A DNA stretch of 64,000 nucleotides, from NCBI RefSeq assembly GCF_017833415.1, contig NZ_JAFICC010000005.1, positions 62,001 to 126,000 on the forward strand. Reading direction: 5' to 3'. The translations under genes and the position numbers were made by a program. Of this stretch, positions 8,240 through 17,266 are shown one piece after another. The notes below the pieces were generated by a model that was not told the origin of the DNA, did not search any database, and was given only the letters and a program-made list of their open reading frames with translations. Each line of letters opens with the position of its first letter. Within the stretch, counting starts at the first letter, position 1. Origin of the DNA: Flavobacterium sp. 1355. Its GTDB lineage: Bacteria; Bacteroidota; Bacteroidia; Flavobacteriales; Flavobacteriaceae.

Positions 8240-9751
8240 TTAGTATGAATGTTCTTTTTCAGGTTGGCATTGTTTAATAATAATTAAGGCCGTCGTTAGC
8301 ATATTTGAGAAATCAATAAATGGAATTGTAATTTCATTTCCCTCTATAAGATTTTCTGCTTCGTTTTTTAGCATTTTTATTTTTAGCATTGCTAAATGCG
8401 TGTCGTGTTCATCGCTGGCATAAAATGAAGTTATAAGTTTCTGTAGTTCTTTTTTTAAAATTAGGTACGGTTCGTAGTTATTTTTAAGATTTACGGTTGA
8501 AAATTTTGGAAGAAGGATTTTGGAAGAAAAAATAAATGCGGCAATCGTTTTATCAATGTTGTTGGATGCCTGATGAGCAAAAACCAAGGCTTCAAGAAGT
8601 GAATTAGAGGCCAATCGATTTTTTCCATGTAATCCTGTTCGGGCACATTCACCAATGGCATATAAATTTTTGATTGTAGTAGCACCATTGTGGTCTACTT
8701 TAATACCACCACACTGGTAATGAGCCGCAGGAACAATGGGAATCAGATCTTTTTCCGGATATAAACCTATTTCATTGCAATGGGCAGAAATAGAAGGGAA
8801 GTGTTTAAAAAAATTAGTTTGATCTAAATGCCTGCAATCAAGATATACGTGTTTTGTTTTAGTTTCGTGCATTTCGATACTTATAGCACGGGAAACAATA
8901 TCTCGGGTAGCCAGTTCGCCTCTTAAATCATATTTAAAGAGAAATCTTTTGTGTTCTTCGTTTACAATATAGGCTCCAAATCCTCTTACAGCTTCTGAAA
9001 TTAAGAATAATGGATTTTTCTTCCCGTAGGCTAATGCCGTAGGATGAAATTGCATGTATTGCATATCTTCGATTTCTACTCCCGCACGCGCCGCCATTGC
9101 AATGCCGTCTCCAGTAGCAATCGCAGGATTGGTGGTGTTTTCAAAAAGTTGTCCGCAGCCCCCTGTGCTAAGTACAATAGCCCTGGTACGGATGTATTTT
9201 ATTGTGTTATTGGTTTTATCATAAAAAAATGCACCGGTGCAGTTCACTTCATTGCGCTTTGTTTCAGTATTTAATTCTATAACCTGATGATTTTCTAAAA
9301 GTTCAATATTTGCTGTTTGAGTGATAATTGAAAGGAGCTTTTTTTCAATTTCTAATCCTGAACTGTCTTTATGATGTAAAATTCTATGTTGTGAATGGCC
9401 ACCTTCTAGACCTAAATCCCATTGGCCTTCCTGATTTTTATCAAATGTGGCACCAAGTGCTATCAGTTCTTCTAATCTTTCGGGAGCTTGTTCAATAACC
9501 ATTTTAACAATTTCTTCATCACAAAGGCCGGCGCCAGATTTCAGCGTATCTTTTATATGCTGTTCAAAACTATCCTTCAATTGATTGGTGACTACAGCTA
9601 TTCCTCCTTGCGCAAGTTGCGTATTGGTGTTGCTTGCCATATCTTTTGTCATGATACAAATAGATAAATCGGGCCGTTTTCTTGCCGTTTTAATGGCAAA
9701 AAATAGTCCTGAAATACCAGAACCTACTATTAGAATGTCAGTCTTAGGCAT
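8240..9751 (-). CDS. nadB: L-aspartate oxidase
   Basis: Oxidises L-aspartate to iminoaspartate with FAD, the first step of de novo NAD synthesis; NadA (26982-27911) uses the product. The 503 residues start with the Rossmann motif ILIVGSGISGLF, followed by NTQLAQGGIAV, SAVRGFGAYIVN-type sequence, the active-site region HPTALAYG, and AAHYQCGGIKVDHNGATTI with GLHGKNRLASNSLLEALVFA near the C-terminus. The reading frame can be extended to a GTG at 9808, but the ATG at 9751 gives the family's usual start four residues before the FAD motif. With fumarate as acceptor NadB works without oxygen, which fits this neighbourhood. Confidence 0.93.
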   Translation of the reverse strand: MPKTDILIVGSGISGLFFAIKTARKRPDLSICIMTKDMASNTNTQLAQGGIAVVTNQLKDSFEQHIKDTLKSGAGLCDEEIVKMVIEQAPERLEELIALGATFDKNQEGQWDLGLEGGHSQHRILHHKDSSGLEIEKKLLSIITQTANIELLENHQVIELNTETKRNEVNCTGAFFYDKTNNTIKYIRTRAIVLSTGGCGQLFENTTNPAIATGDGIAMAARAGVEIEDMQYMQFHPTALAYGKKNPLFLISEAVRGFGAYIVNEEHKRFLFKYDLRGELATRDIVSRAISIEMHETKTKHVYLDCRHLDQTNFFKHFPSISAHCNEIGLYPEKDLIPIVPAAHYQCGGIKVDHNGATTIKNLYAIGECARTGLHGKNRLASNSLLEALVFAHQASNNIDKTIAAFIFSSKILLPKFSTVNLKNNYEPYLILKKELQKLITSFYASDEHDTHLAMLKIKMLKNEAENLIEGNEITIPFIDFSNMLTTALIIIKQCQPEKEHSY

Positions 9752-9908
9752 ATTTTTAGGTTTAAGAAAGTTTAAGATTTTTACGGGTTTGTGCGTTTCA
9801 CGCTTCACTGGTTAATTATTTCAATTCTCAACATTTATTTTTAAGATGTAGATCAGTTTTCCCAGTGTATTTATTTTAATAAAGATTTTTTTACTGCCTA
9901 TCAGTCTT

Positions 9909-9989
9909 GTGTGGAAGGAGTCGGAATCAGCTTTTTATAAAACACTATTTTTAGAGGCTAGTGCAAGATTCCGACTTCTGTAACCACAC
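9909..9989. repeat. Long imperfect inverted repeat upstream of nadB
   Basis: Arms GTGTGG...GTCGGAATC (9909-9928) and GATTCCGAC...CCACAC (9967-9989) face each other across a 38-bp loop. It could be a small non-autonomous mobile element, an insertion remnant, or a folded leader, since it lies about 160 bp before nadB. No copy was noticed elsewhere in the window. Confidence 0.45.
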
Positions 9990-10327
9990 TGAAAACGGTA
10001 GTAGGACCCGTTTTAATAAATTAACTAATGCCGTTTGTCAACCAATACCAAGCTGCCTGTAAAATATTAAATTCACATTCTTGATGTGCAATAATTCTAG
10101 CGGTTCTGTATTTTTTGGCAATTTCAAACATCCGGTTACTAGTAAGCCATGAACTTACATGAGAAAATCTAAAGCACTAATTGCCCTGAGTTTCTTTTTG
10201 AGATGGATCCTTTAATTTCCGTATAAGATGATATTATTTAGCAAAATTGATGATCTTTTTATTTGAAGTAACAAACAAGTTGCTAAAGTCTTTGAATTCC
10301 ACCGAAGAATTATATTCGAAAGAAACT
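9990..10327 (-). other. Intergenic region with a short orphan reading frame
   Basis: No convincing gene. On the minus strand about 10024-10134 encodes a 36-residue stretch, MFEIAKKYRTARIIAHQECE and onward, without recognisable relatives; it may be the tail of a decayed gene. Confidence 0.25.
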
Positions 10328-10347
10328 CTGGGAGACTATACTCCCAG
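10328..10347 (-). terminator. Hairpin terminator after norB
   Basis: CTGGGAG-actata-CTCCCAG, a perfect 7-bp GC-rich stem 17 bp beyond the norB stop, followed on the minus strand by a moderately T-rich tail. Confidence 0.6.
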
Positions 10348-10363
10348 ATGTTCTGTAACTAGT

Positions 10364-12601
10364 TTACTTACTTTTTTTTCTAAGGGTAAGGTCAAATACA
10401 AACCAGCACAATGTCAATACGCCAAATCCGAAGATAGTATCGCCGATAGCCCTAAGCCATTTCAATGTTACCATTGCTGGCTGCTGCATTAGTTCGGCCG
10501 AACGTGCATACCACATTCCGTGCTCTATACTTTCTATAGCTTGCCAAATTCCAACTGGAAGAAGACTTAGTAATGCCATTGCGAGCAATCCGATATTGGT
10601 AGACCAGAATATGAATTTCATGGCTTTTTCATTCCATATCTCATGTCTGTACAAACTGCGCAACACAAATAGCATCAAACCAATTCCGAGCATTCCATAA
10701 ACCCCAAATAAGGCAGTGTGTCCATGCAAAGGGGTTGTGTTTAAGCCTTGAACATAATATAAAGCAATAGGCGGATTAATGATAAAACCAAATACTCCGG
10801 CTCCTAAGAAATTCCAGAAAGCAACAGCAATCATAAAATAGATAGGCCATTTATAATCCTTTATCCATTGTGTTGATTTTGAAAGTTTGTAGTTATGGTA
10901 GGCTTCATAGCCAATTAAAACCAGAGGCACAATCTCCAAAGCGCTAAAGGTTGCCCCAAGAGCCATCACGGCAGTTGGCGTTCCTGCGAAATACAGATGG
11001 TGAAATGTTCCTAGTATTCCGCCAGACATAAAAATAATGGTCGAGAAAATAACATTCAGCGTTGCTGTTTTTGTTTTTAACAGGCCTAAACGAACAAATA
11101 AAAACGCAATTACTACTGTGGCAAACACTTCAAAAAATCCTTCTACCCATAGGTGTACAACCCACCATCGCCAATATTCTGCAATGGCCAGATTGGTCTG
11201 TCTTCCCCACATGAGGCCAGCTGCATAGAAAGTAGCTATAGCAGTACATGAGATTAAGAACATTATGATAAGGTTTCTTTCTCCTGTTTTTTTCTTCAAT
11301 ACAGGAAGTAAGGGACGAACCATTAATGCCAACCAAAGAAACAATCCTACAAGAAGGAATATTTGCCAGAATCGGCCTAAATCCACATATTCGTAACCCT
11401 GATGACCAAACCAGAAGTTTTCTACCAAATTAAGTTTCTGCATTACTCCAAACCATTGTCCTGCCATTGAGCCCAGTACAATTAAAAGTAAAGCATAAAA
11501 CAAAAAGTCTACTCCAAATGTTTGAAATTTTGGATCCTTACCAGAAACAGCCGGGGCAATATATAATCCAGTAGCAAGCCAGGCTGTCGCAATCCAGAAT
11601 ATAGCCAGTTGAGTATGCCAGGTTCTTGTTACTGCGTAAGGTAGAATCTGATCCAGAGGAATACCAAAGAATCCGTTTCCTTCTACGCCGTAGTGTGCAG
11701 TAATAACACCCATAACAACCTGCAGTACAATTAAAAGACTTACGACCCAAAGATATTTTTTTATTCGAAACATCGAAGGTGTCATTCCTTGTTTTAATAG
11801 TGGATCCTGAACTGGTATTTCGAAATGCTCATCTTCTCCTGATCGCACATGATAAAAAATTAGAACACCGATACAAAATAACAGCAGTATGATACTAACT
11901 CCTGACCATACAAGAAGATCTTTGGTAGCCACATTTCCAACTAATTCATCAGATGGCCAGTTGTGGGTGTATGAAATTTTCTGATTTGGCCTTTCTGTTA
12001 CAGTTGCCCAGGTTGCCCAAAAGAAAAAAGCATTCATTTTATGCATTCTTTCGGGATCTTTTACAGACATTTTTGGAATTGCATAATTATGGCGAAGTGT
12101 CTCAAATTTAGGATCATCCATAAACAATCCTTCGTAATACTTACTCAGATACGCAATAGCTTCAATTCTGTTTTGAGATATGGTTATGACGCCAGTATTA
12201 CTGTCGTAGGTATTTTTACGAACATCATTTTGGAGCCTGATCTTCATTGTGGCCTGTTGCTCTTCTGTCAGCTCTGCAAAAGTTTTTGAATATTCCTTTT
12301 CGGATAATTTATCCAAAATAAACACTGCTTCTCTATGAAGCCAGTCTGCAGTCCAGTCTGGGGCTACATAAGCACCATGTCCCCAAATAGTACCAACTTC
12401 CTGTCCGCCCATACTTTGCCATACATTCTGCCCATCCTTAATTTCCTCAGCGGTATAGATTACCCTGTTGTTTGGCCCTACTATTTCGGTTGGAATAGGA
12501 GGTGCTTCCTGATAGATCTCATATCCGTAATATCCTAAGACAGAAAAAGAGATACTCATCACAAGCGCAAAACCTATCCAAAGTTTTTTTTCCTTGTTCA
12601 T
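10364..12601 (-). CDS. norB: Quinol-dependent nitric oxide reductase (qNor)
   Basis: Reduces two NO to N2O at a heme b3-FeB centre in the inner membrane. At 745 residues it is the single-subunit type: one N-terminal membrane helix, a periplasmic domain of about 200 residues (VWQSMGGQEVGTIWGHGAYV) with no CxxCH heme motif, then about twelve helices carrying the metal ligands, for example HTQLAIFWIATAWLATGLYI, HLWVEGFFEVFATV, TFHHLYFAGTP and LHGHTALFGVYGMLGIG. Absence of a heme c site and of a separate norC supports electron delivery from menaquinol rather than cytochrome c. It follows the azurin gene by 38 bp on the same strand, so both should share the promoter at 13203-13250. Confidence 0.93.
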   Translation of the reverse strand: MNKEKKLWIGFALVMSISFSVLGYYGYEIYQEAPPIPTEIVGPNNRVIYTAEEIKDGQNVWQSMGGQEVGTIWGHGAYVAPDWTADWLHREAVFILDKLSEKEYSKTFAELTEEQQATMKIRLQNDVRKNTYDSNTGVITISQNRIEAIAYLSKYYEGLFMDDPKFETLRHNYAIPKMSVKDPERMHKMNAFFFWATWATVTERPNQKISYTHNWPSDELVGNVATKDLLVWSGVSIILLLFCIGVLIFYHVRSGEDEHFEIPVQDPLLKQGMTPSMFRIKKYLWVVSLLIVLQVVMGVITAHYGVEGNGFFGIPLDQILPYAVTRTWHTQLAIFWIATAWLATGLYIAPAVSGKDPKFQTFGVDFLFYALLLIVLGSMAGQWFGVMQKLNLVENFWFGHQGYEYVDLGRFWQIFLLVGLFLWLALMVRPLLPVLKKKTGERNLIIMFLISCTAIATFYAAGLMWGRQTNLAIAEYWRWWVVHLWVEGFFEVFATVVIAFLFVRLGLLKTKTATLNVIFSTIIFMSGGILGTFHHLYFAGTPTAVMALGATFSALEIVPLVLIGYEAYHNYKLSKSTQWIKDYKWPIYFMIAVAFWNFLGAGVFGFIINPPIALYYVQGLNTTPLHGHTALFGVYGMLGIGLMLFVLRSLYRHEIWNEKAMKFIFWSTNIGLLAMALLSLLPVGIWQAIESIEHGMWYARSAELMQQPAMVTLKWLRAIGDTIFGFGVLTLCWFVFDLTLRKKSK

Positions 12602-12639
12602 TCTAATGATTTTAGTTTTTTTTTATTAAAAAAATTGCT

Positions 12640-13164
12640 TTATTCTACAATTAATTTTCCTTTCATCATCGATACATGTCCGGGGAATGAGCAGATAAAG
12701 TCGTAAGTTCCTTTCTGATCTATTGTAAATTCTATAGTGTCACTTTCTCCGCCGCCAATTATTTTTGTATGGGCGATTACTTTTGCTTTTTCAGATGCAG
12801 GTATGTAATCTGTATTTTTAGCCTCTACAGCTTTAAGTGTAAAATCAGAAATATCAGTTCCAGGCTTTAAAATAACTAAATTATGTCCCATTGCGATTTT
12901 TTCCATCTTACCGACATGTTTAAGCGTAAGGGTAATTTTTCCTGCGGGAGCTCTTAATTCAGTTACAGAATATTGCATTTGATCATTGCTCTCAATCTGA
13001 AGATCATTTGTAGCGACTGGGGTTGCGATAGGATTTTCTTCGTAAGGTTCCTCAGTTGCGGGTGTTGCAACTGGTTCTATGTCTTTTGAACCTACTTTTC
13101 CGCATGAGAATAAACTGAAAATTGCAAAGGCTGCTACGAGGGTAATCTTGAAAGACTTTTTCAT
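12640..13164 (-). CDS. azu: Azurin-family cupredoxin lipoprotein
   Basis: Type 1 copper electron-transfer protein, 174 residues. A lipoprotein signal ends at FSLFSCGK, followed by a flexible Pro/Glu/Thr linker (about 25-55) and a single azurin domain. Copper ligands are visible: His in KIAMGHNLVI, Cys in YDFICSFPGH with the following His, and Met in VSMMKGKL. The membrane anchor and linker suggest a tethered periplasmic or outer-membrane carrier. It is the first gene of an operon with norB; it may supply NirK, NosZ or another reductase, since the qNor partner should not need it. Confidence 0.92.
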   Translation of the reverse strand: MKKSFKITLVAAFAIFSLFSCGKVGSKDIEPVATPATEEPYEENPIATPVATNDLQIESNDQMQYSVTELRAPAGKITLTLKHVGKMEKIAMGHNLVILKPGTDISDFTLKAVEAKNTDYIPASEKAKVIAHTKIIGGGESDTIEFTIDQKGTYDFICSFPGHVSMMKGKLIVE

Positions 13165-13202
13165 TGTTTTTGGTATTTAAATGTTATTGAAATTTAATAC
13201 TG

Positions 13203-13250
13203 TAAAAGTATAGCTATCGGTTTTTTTACTTTATGATTCTAATCATAAAG
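13203..13250 (-). promoter_or_regulatory. Fnr-type palindrome and -7 element for azu-norB
   Basis: CTTTATGAT-TCTA-ATCATAAAG (13229-13250), a perfect 9-bp-arm palindrome and the strongest of the set. On the minus strand TACTTTTA (13210 to 13203) is a 7/8 match to the Bacteroidota -7 consensus TAnnTTTG and ends 36.5 bp from the palindrome centre, as at the other sites. The start of transcription would be near 13197, about 33 bp before the azu ATG. Confidence 0.75.
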
Positions 13251-13270
13251 GCAATTTTTTTTCTTGAAGC

Positions 13271-15268
13271 TTAGGGAAAACTATATGTAAGATTGATAAA
13301 AGCATTTCGTCCCATTCGTGGTATTTTGTTCCAATCTGAAAACGTAGCGTAATATTTATCAAAAATATTTTCAATACCCGCCTGCGCTTTTATTTTGTTT
13401 TGATTCCAATCAAAGCTATAGCCTGCATTGATATTAAATATCAGGTAATCGGGTGTTTTGCTTTGTCCGTATACTTTTGCGAAGTTATTTTGTGCAAGAT
13501 TTCCAGAGGCAAATATTCCCGCATTGATTTTTTCTTTTTTAAACTCTACTGCTGCATTATATCGGAGCGGACTTATAAAAGGAAGGTTGTTTTCCTGATC
13601 ATCTTTGCCCAGAGTGTAGGCGATCTGTGTTCTTAAATTCCAGTTTTGCAAAAAGGAGTATTCAAGATTAAAATCAGTATTAAAAATCGAAGCATAATTA
13701 AGAGCGTCGTAGATTTTTATACCTGATGCTCCAATCGTCATAGGTAGCGTGCCTGGGTCAATTTTTCCAATGATATAATCTGAAATACAAAAATACGAAG
13801 CCGTAAATTTAGACGTTAGCCTGCCGTTTTTATAACCAGAAAAAAAGTTTGCTTCGACTGCTTTTTCATTTTTCAAATTTGGATTTCCTAGATAATCATA
13901 AAAGTCATTGCTGTTATACAGATAAAAGCCATAGCCCTCCGAAATAGAAGGTGCTCGTTCGGCGTAAGCCAAACCAAATCCAAATTCAAACTTACCAGTA
14001 TTCTTGGTATAATTTCCAGAAAAGCTCTTTAAGAACCGGTTTTGTGTGGTATTCAATGCAGGGTAAAAAATACGAAGGCTTTGCAGTCCAAAATCATTGG
14101 CTACTGTATTAGAATGAAAACCTAGATTAATGCTGATTCTAAGAATGGTTTCGGGAGAGATTGCAATATTATCTTCGAATGATAATCCGTTATACAGCGT
14201 TCGAACATCAGGCCAGGTGTACATAAACATCAGATTTTCGGTTGGATCAACAGGATACATTGTCATCTCGGCTACCGCCTTATTGTAAAAAGAATTCAAA
14301 TCGGCTAGAAACTCATGATTTTCGTGTTTTCCTTTTATTTTAGAATAAAAACCATAGGTATCAGACCAGCCCGGCATATCCATATGGATAGGAACTGCTG
14401 GCCTTTTAGTATCATCCATTTTATGGGTAATGGTATTATAATATCCTTTTGTTTCCCAACTGGAAATAAAAATAGAATCCGCAGTGTACTTGTAACTCAA
14501 TGAAAGGATTGCAGCTTCTGCCAGTGAAACATCCATTGGAAGTGCCGGATAGCCAACATTTGTTGCTTTATCATAAATTATGGAGGTTTCTAGTACATTC
14601 TTCTTATTGATAAAATAGCCAGCATTTGCCGAGATATTGTACTTGGTAAATTGGGAGAAATTAATTTCTTTTTCGTCTCCCGCTTTGTAGTTTTCGGCAT
14701 CACGATGCATAAAATCAACATGCGCAAAGAAGCTGCCGCTGGTATAGCCTAAAGCGGCACCAATAATTTTTTGCTGGTTATTAGTTTCATAACCAGAGGT
14801 TAAGCTGCCATTCCATCCTTTTTTTTTCCGGTTAAATTGATTACGTTTTAAATCTATCGAACCTCCAATCGTAGCACCATGACAGCTTGATTGCTGACCG
14901 GATGCAACTGTTGCCTCAGATAAATTTGAAATCTCGACATAAGAAGTCACGGGATCCATTTTATCGGTACAGGCACCAAAAATGCGCATCCCATCAATGG
15001 TAATTACAGTACGTTCGGTCGACATATTATTAATTGTAGGTTCCCATGCATATGCACCTCTTTTAACCATATTTATTTTGGAAGACCCCATCAGATAATC
15101 TTCTATGGAGGTTAATGATTTGGGCTGTTTAAGATGTAAAGGTGTTTTTTTTCCTATCACTATGATTTCATTGAGATTTACAGCTGCAAGACTATCATTC
15201 CTTTTTTCCTGTGCCCAGCAAGCTGTCGAAAAGATAGCTAAAAGCACTGCGATTATATTTTTCATCAT
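13271..15268 (-). CDS. TonB-dependent outer-membrane receptor, probably for copper
   Basis: The 665-residue protein has a signal peptide (AIFSTACWAQ), an N-terminal plug domain (about 30-150) and a beta-barrel ending in an aromatic C-terminus (INLTYSFP), as TonB receptors do. The plug has a cysteine-containing stretch GACTDKMDPVTSYVE and later GQQSSCHGATIGGSI, resembling OprC-type copper receptors (MDPxTxY pattern). Position supports copper: it follows two small Met/His/Cys-rich proteins in one operon that faces the copper-demanding nos genes. Substrate assignment is inference; plain TonB transport of another ligand is possible. Confidence 0.8.
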   Translation of the reverse strand: MMKNIIAVLLAIFSTACWAQEKRNDSLAAVNLNEIIVIGKKTPLHLKQPKSLTSIEDYLMGSSKINMVKRGAYAWEPTINNMSTERTVITIDGMRIFGACTDKMDPVTSYVEISNLSEATVASGQQSSCHGATIGGSIDLKRNQFNRKKKGWNGSLTSGYETNNQQKIIGAALGYTSGSFFAHVDFMHRDAENYKAGDEKEINFSQFTKYNISANAGYFINKKNVLETSIIYDKATNVGYPALPMDVSLAEAAILSLSYKYTADSIFISSWETKGYYNTITHKMDDTKRPAVPIHMDMPGWSDTYGFYSKIKGKHENHEFLADLNSFYNKAVAEMTMYPVDPTENLMFMYTWPDVRTLYNGLSFEDNIAISPETILRISINLGFHSNTVANDFGLQSLRIFYPALNTTQNRFLKSFSGNYTKNTGKFEFGFGLAYAERAPSISEGYGFYLYNSNDFYDYLGNPNLKNEKAVEANFFSGYKNGRLTSKFTASYFCISDYIIGKIDPGTLPMTIGASGIKIYDALNYASIFNTDFNLEYSFLQNWNLRTQIAYTLGKDDQENNLPFISPLRYNAAVEFKKEKINAGIFASGNLAQNNFAKVYGQSKTPDYLIFNINAGYSFDWNQNKIKAQAGIENIFDKYYATFSDWNKIPRMGRNAFINLTYSFP

Positions 15269-15326
15269 AAGATAATTATAAGAAAGAGACAGTCAAAACC
15301 ATCTCTTTCTTGTTACTATTGGACTC

Positions 15327-16178
15327 CTAAAATTCAATTTCTAAAAAAAGACTACTTGTCTGATTTTCTGTTGTCACCGGCTCTCCTTTAAGTACATCAT
15401 CTGAAGCATTTAAAAGTTGAAGATTAATTTTCCAATACCCAGTCATGGTCAAAGAAAGTTTTCCGTTGTAAAAGCCATCAATTGTAGATTGGGTTAAATC
15501 GGTATTGTTAGGCGAACCATGGTTTCCCATGCTCGGCATTCTCGGATCTATTTTGATTTTAAAATTGTTTGCAACTGAAAATGTCATCATATCCTGTATT
15601 TTATACACACCAATGCTTATGTCGTTTGTGGCTACTTTAGGTTTTTGGGGAGCGATATAGGCAACCAAATAACGAAAGCCATCGGTACCCATAAAAGTAC
15701 TTACAGTTCGTTTTGCAGAAGCCGGAACTTTTATAGTATCAGCAGCTGTGTAAGAAAGGGTGTTTACAGTATAGGTAACTGTGAGATCCCAGTATTCAGT
15801 ATCATTTTGAGCCATTTGAAAGATAATATCACCTTCATATAATGTTTGTTTGCCGGAAGTTTTTATTACTGCAGATTTTGGACAAGAATGCTTCATTGTA
15901 GCCATATGCATAAGAGGTGTCCAGTTAATTTTGGCGTCTTGAATATAGGTGCTTGTCTTTTTGTCTTTAATTCTAAGTGTGATATGGTTGTAACCCTGAA
16001 GTAAAGTACCGCTTTGAGAATAAAGCTCGATAGTATGATTGTCATTGGATATTTCCTGAATTTTTTGAAGTCCTGCAATTTCATCAATTGGAATCTGAGT
16101 GGAAGAATTATCATCTGAGGAGCAGGAGAACAGAGAAATGGACAGAATTAAAATGGCTATGTGGTTTAAGATTTTCAT
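15327..16178 (-). CDS. Lipoprotein with YtkA/FixH-like domains, possible copper handling
   Basis: A lipoprotein signal (SISLFSCSSD) precedes two beta-sandwich-like halves: about 45-145, with TPLMHMATMKHSCP at 86-99, and about 170-283, with IKIDPRMPSMGNHGSP at 206-221. Both halves place Met and His in the same spot, the pattern of periplasmic YtkA-like/CopC-like copper-binding modules. It lies 58 bp upstream of the TonB receptor gene on the same strand. I know no defined function; acting as a periplasm-facing copper acceptor beside the receptor is a reasonable inference. Confidence 0.65.
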   Translation of the reverse strand: MKILNHIAILILSISLFSCSSDDNSSTQIPIDEIAGLQKIQEISNDNHTIELYSQSGTLLQGYNHITLRIKDKKTSTYIQDAKINWTPLMHMATMKHSCPKSAVIKTSGKQTLYEGDIIFQMAQNDTEYWDLTVTYTVNTLSYTAADTIKVPASAKRTVSTFMGTDGFRYLVAYIAPQKPKVATNDISIGVYKIQDMMTFSVANNFKIKIDPRMPSMGNHGSPNNTDLTQSTIDGFYNGKLSLTMTGYWKINLQLLNASDDVLKGEPVTTENQTSSLFLEIEF

Positions 16179-16256
16179 TTGAATATTAATTAAATTATAG
16201 ATATAGGGCTTCTCTCGAATGTAAATCCGAATGAGAAGAAATTAGATAATCGAAAA

Positions 16257-16628
16257 TTAATACTTGAAAACCGGCGGACGAAACACAAAATAAGTGTTCA
16301 GGTAGACGTAAAGATTTTTATATCCTGAGTTTATTTCTAAGATGACATTTTGGCTGTTTTGAAAATTAAAAACAGGAAAGCTTTCAAAGTATAGCAGAAT
16401 AGTTTCCGTGATTTCACTTTTTTTCTCGTTCGAGGAAGGTGTTTCATTTTTTAAGGCTTTTGCCAACTCTTTCTTTAAATGGCATTTGCCGTTACAGTCC
16501 AGTTCAGGATAGTATTTATTTTCGCATAATTCTGTAGAAATATAGCGGTAGTTCAGTACGTAATCCAAGATTGGAAATACCGGTCTGAACAATACTGCAA
16601 AAAGGAATATGTAAATACAAAATTTCAT
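16257..16628 (-). CDS. Small membrane-anchored Cys protein at head of copper operon
   Basis: The 123-residue protein starts with one hydrophobic segment (IYIFLFAVLFRPVFPILDYV), then the motif ELDCNGKCHLKKEL at 46-59, a CxxxCH-type pattern, then a variable tail ending FVFRPPVFKY. Similar small proteins commonly precede copper-related TonB receptor genes in Bacteroidota, but their biochemical role is unknown. It is first in the operon with the Met/His lipoprotein and receptor and is transcribed divergently from nos. Confidence 0.6.
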   Translation of the reverse strand: MKFCIYIFLFAVLFRPVFPILDYVLNYRYISTELCENKYYPELDCNGKCHLKKELAKALKNETPSSNEKKSEITETILLYFESFPVFNFQNSQNVILEINSGYKNLYVYLNTYFVFRPPVFKY

Positions 16629-16647
16629 TAACTGTATTTTGAAAGTA

Positions 16648-16721
16648 CGAAGGTATCATGATCTTTTTTTTCATGTTATGATTAGGATCATACTTTATGT
16701 AATACAAGTTTTGGAATTTTG
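16648..16721. promoter_or_regulatory. Shared Fnr-type palindrome with two divergent -7 elements
   Basis: TATGAT-TAGG-ATCATA at 16677-16692. To the right GAATTTTG (16714-16721, 7/8 to TAnnTTTG) ends 36.5 bp from the centre, towards nos. To the left, on the minus strand, TACCTTCG (16655 to 16648, 7/8) also ends 36.5 bp from the centre, towards the copper operon. One dimer site could therefore serve both operons. Confidence 0.72.
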
Positions 16722-16752
16722 ACCAAAGTTTAACAAATTAAAAACCTTAGTA

Positions 16753-17229
16753 ATGAACAGATTATTTTTATTAACGATGTTTGGTTCTTTCTTACTTGTA
16801 TCGTGCGGGAAAGAAAAATCCAATACTGATCAGGATTTTTCAACTCCTGCCGCTACAGAAAAAACAGCCGAAGCAGAATCATACGATCCTAAAAGAGGCC
16901 TCGGGAAATTTTCTACAGTTGAATTAGGCGCTTCCTTAGATAAGGCAATGGCTGAAAAAGGACTGAAGGTAGCAGAAGTAAAATGCACATCCTGTCACAA
17001 GCCTACAGATGAAAAATTAGTAGGACCTGGATGGAAAGGCGTTACAGGACGCAGAACTCCTCAATGGATTATGAATTTCATTACCAATCCTGATCCTATG
17101 ATTGACAAAGATCCTGAATTGCAGGCCCAATTAGAACTCTGTATGATTCGTATGCCTAATCAGGGTCTGACCGATGATGAAGCCAGAACTATACTTGAAT
17201 ACATGCGCCAGATCGACGGGGTGAAATAA
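16753..17229 (+). CDS. Monoheme cytochrome c lipoprotein of the nos operon
   Basis: The 158-residue product has a lipobox (LLVSCGK, Cys18), a linker, and one class I cytochrome c domain with CTSCH at 78-82, the GPGW pattern after it, and a Met ligand in MIRMPNQGL (134). Such a cytochrome precedes nosZ in clade II nos operons of Bacteroidota and is thought to pass electrons to NosZ. It is the first gene of the operon, 37 bp before nosZ, with its ATG about 31 bp after the -7 element at 16714-16721. Confidence 0.9.
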   Translation: MNRLFLLTMFGSFLLVSCGKEKSNTDQDFSTPAATEKTAEAESYDPKRGLGKFSTVELGASLDKAMAEKGLKVAEVKCTSCHKPTDEKLVGPGWKGVTGRRTPQWIMNFITNPDPMIDKDPELQAQLELCMIRMPNQGLTDDEARTILEYMRQIDGVK

Positions 17230-17266
17230 CCAGAATAAAAAAATTAAAATTCTAAATGAGAATATC

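Noticed and set aside
8240..9808. Longer start for NadB (GTG at 9808)
   Set aside because: The 19 extra residues are not typical of the family; the ATG at 9751 gives the usual distance to the FAD-binding motif.
10247..10492. Plus-strand 81-residue frame at the norB terminator
   Set aside because: It runs through the norB terminator and antisense into norB; no sign of a real protein.
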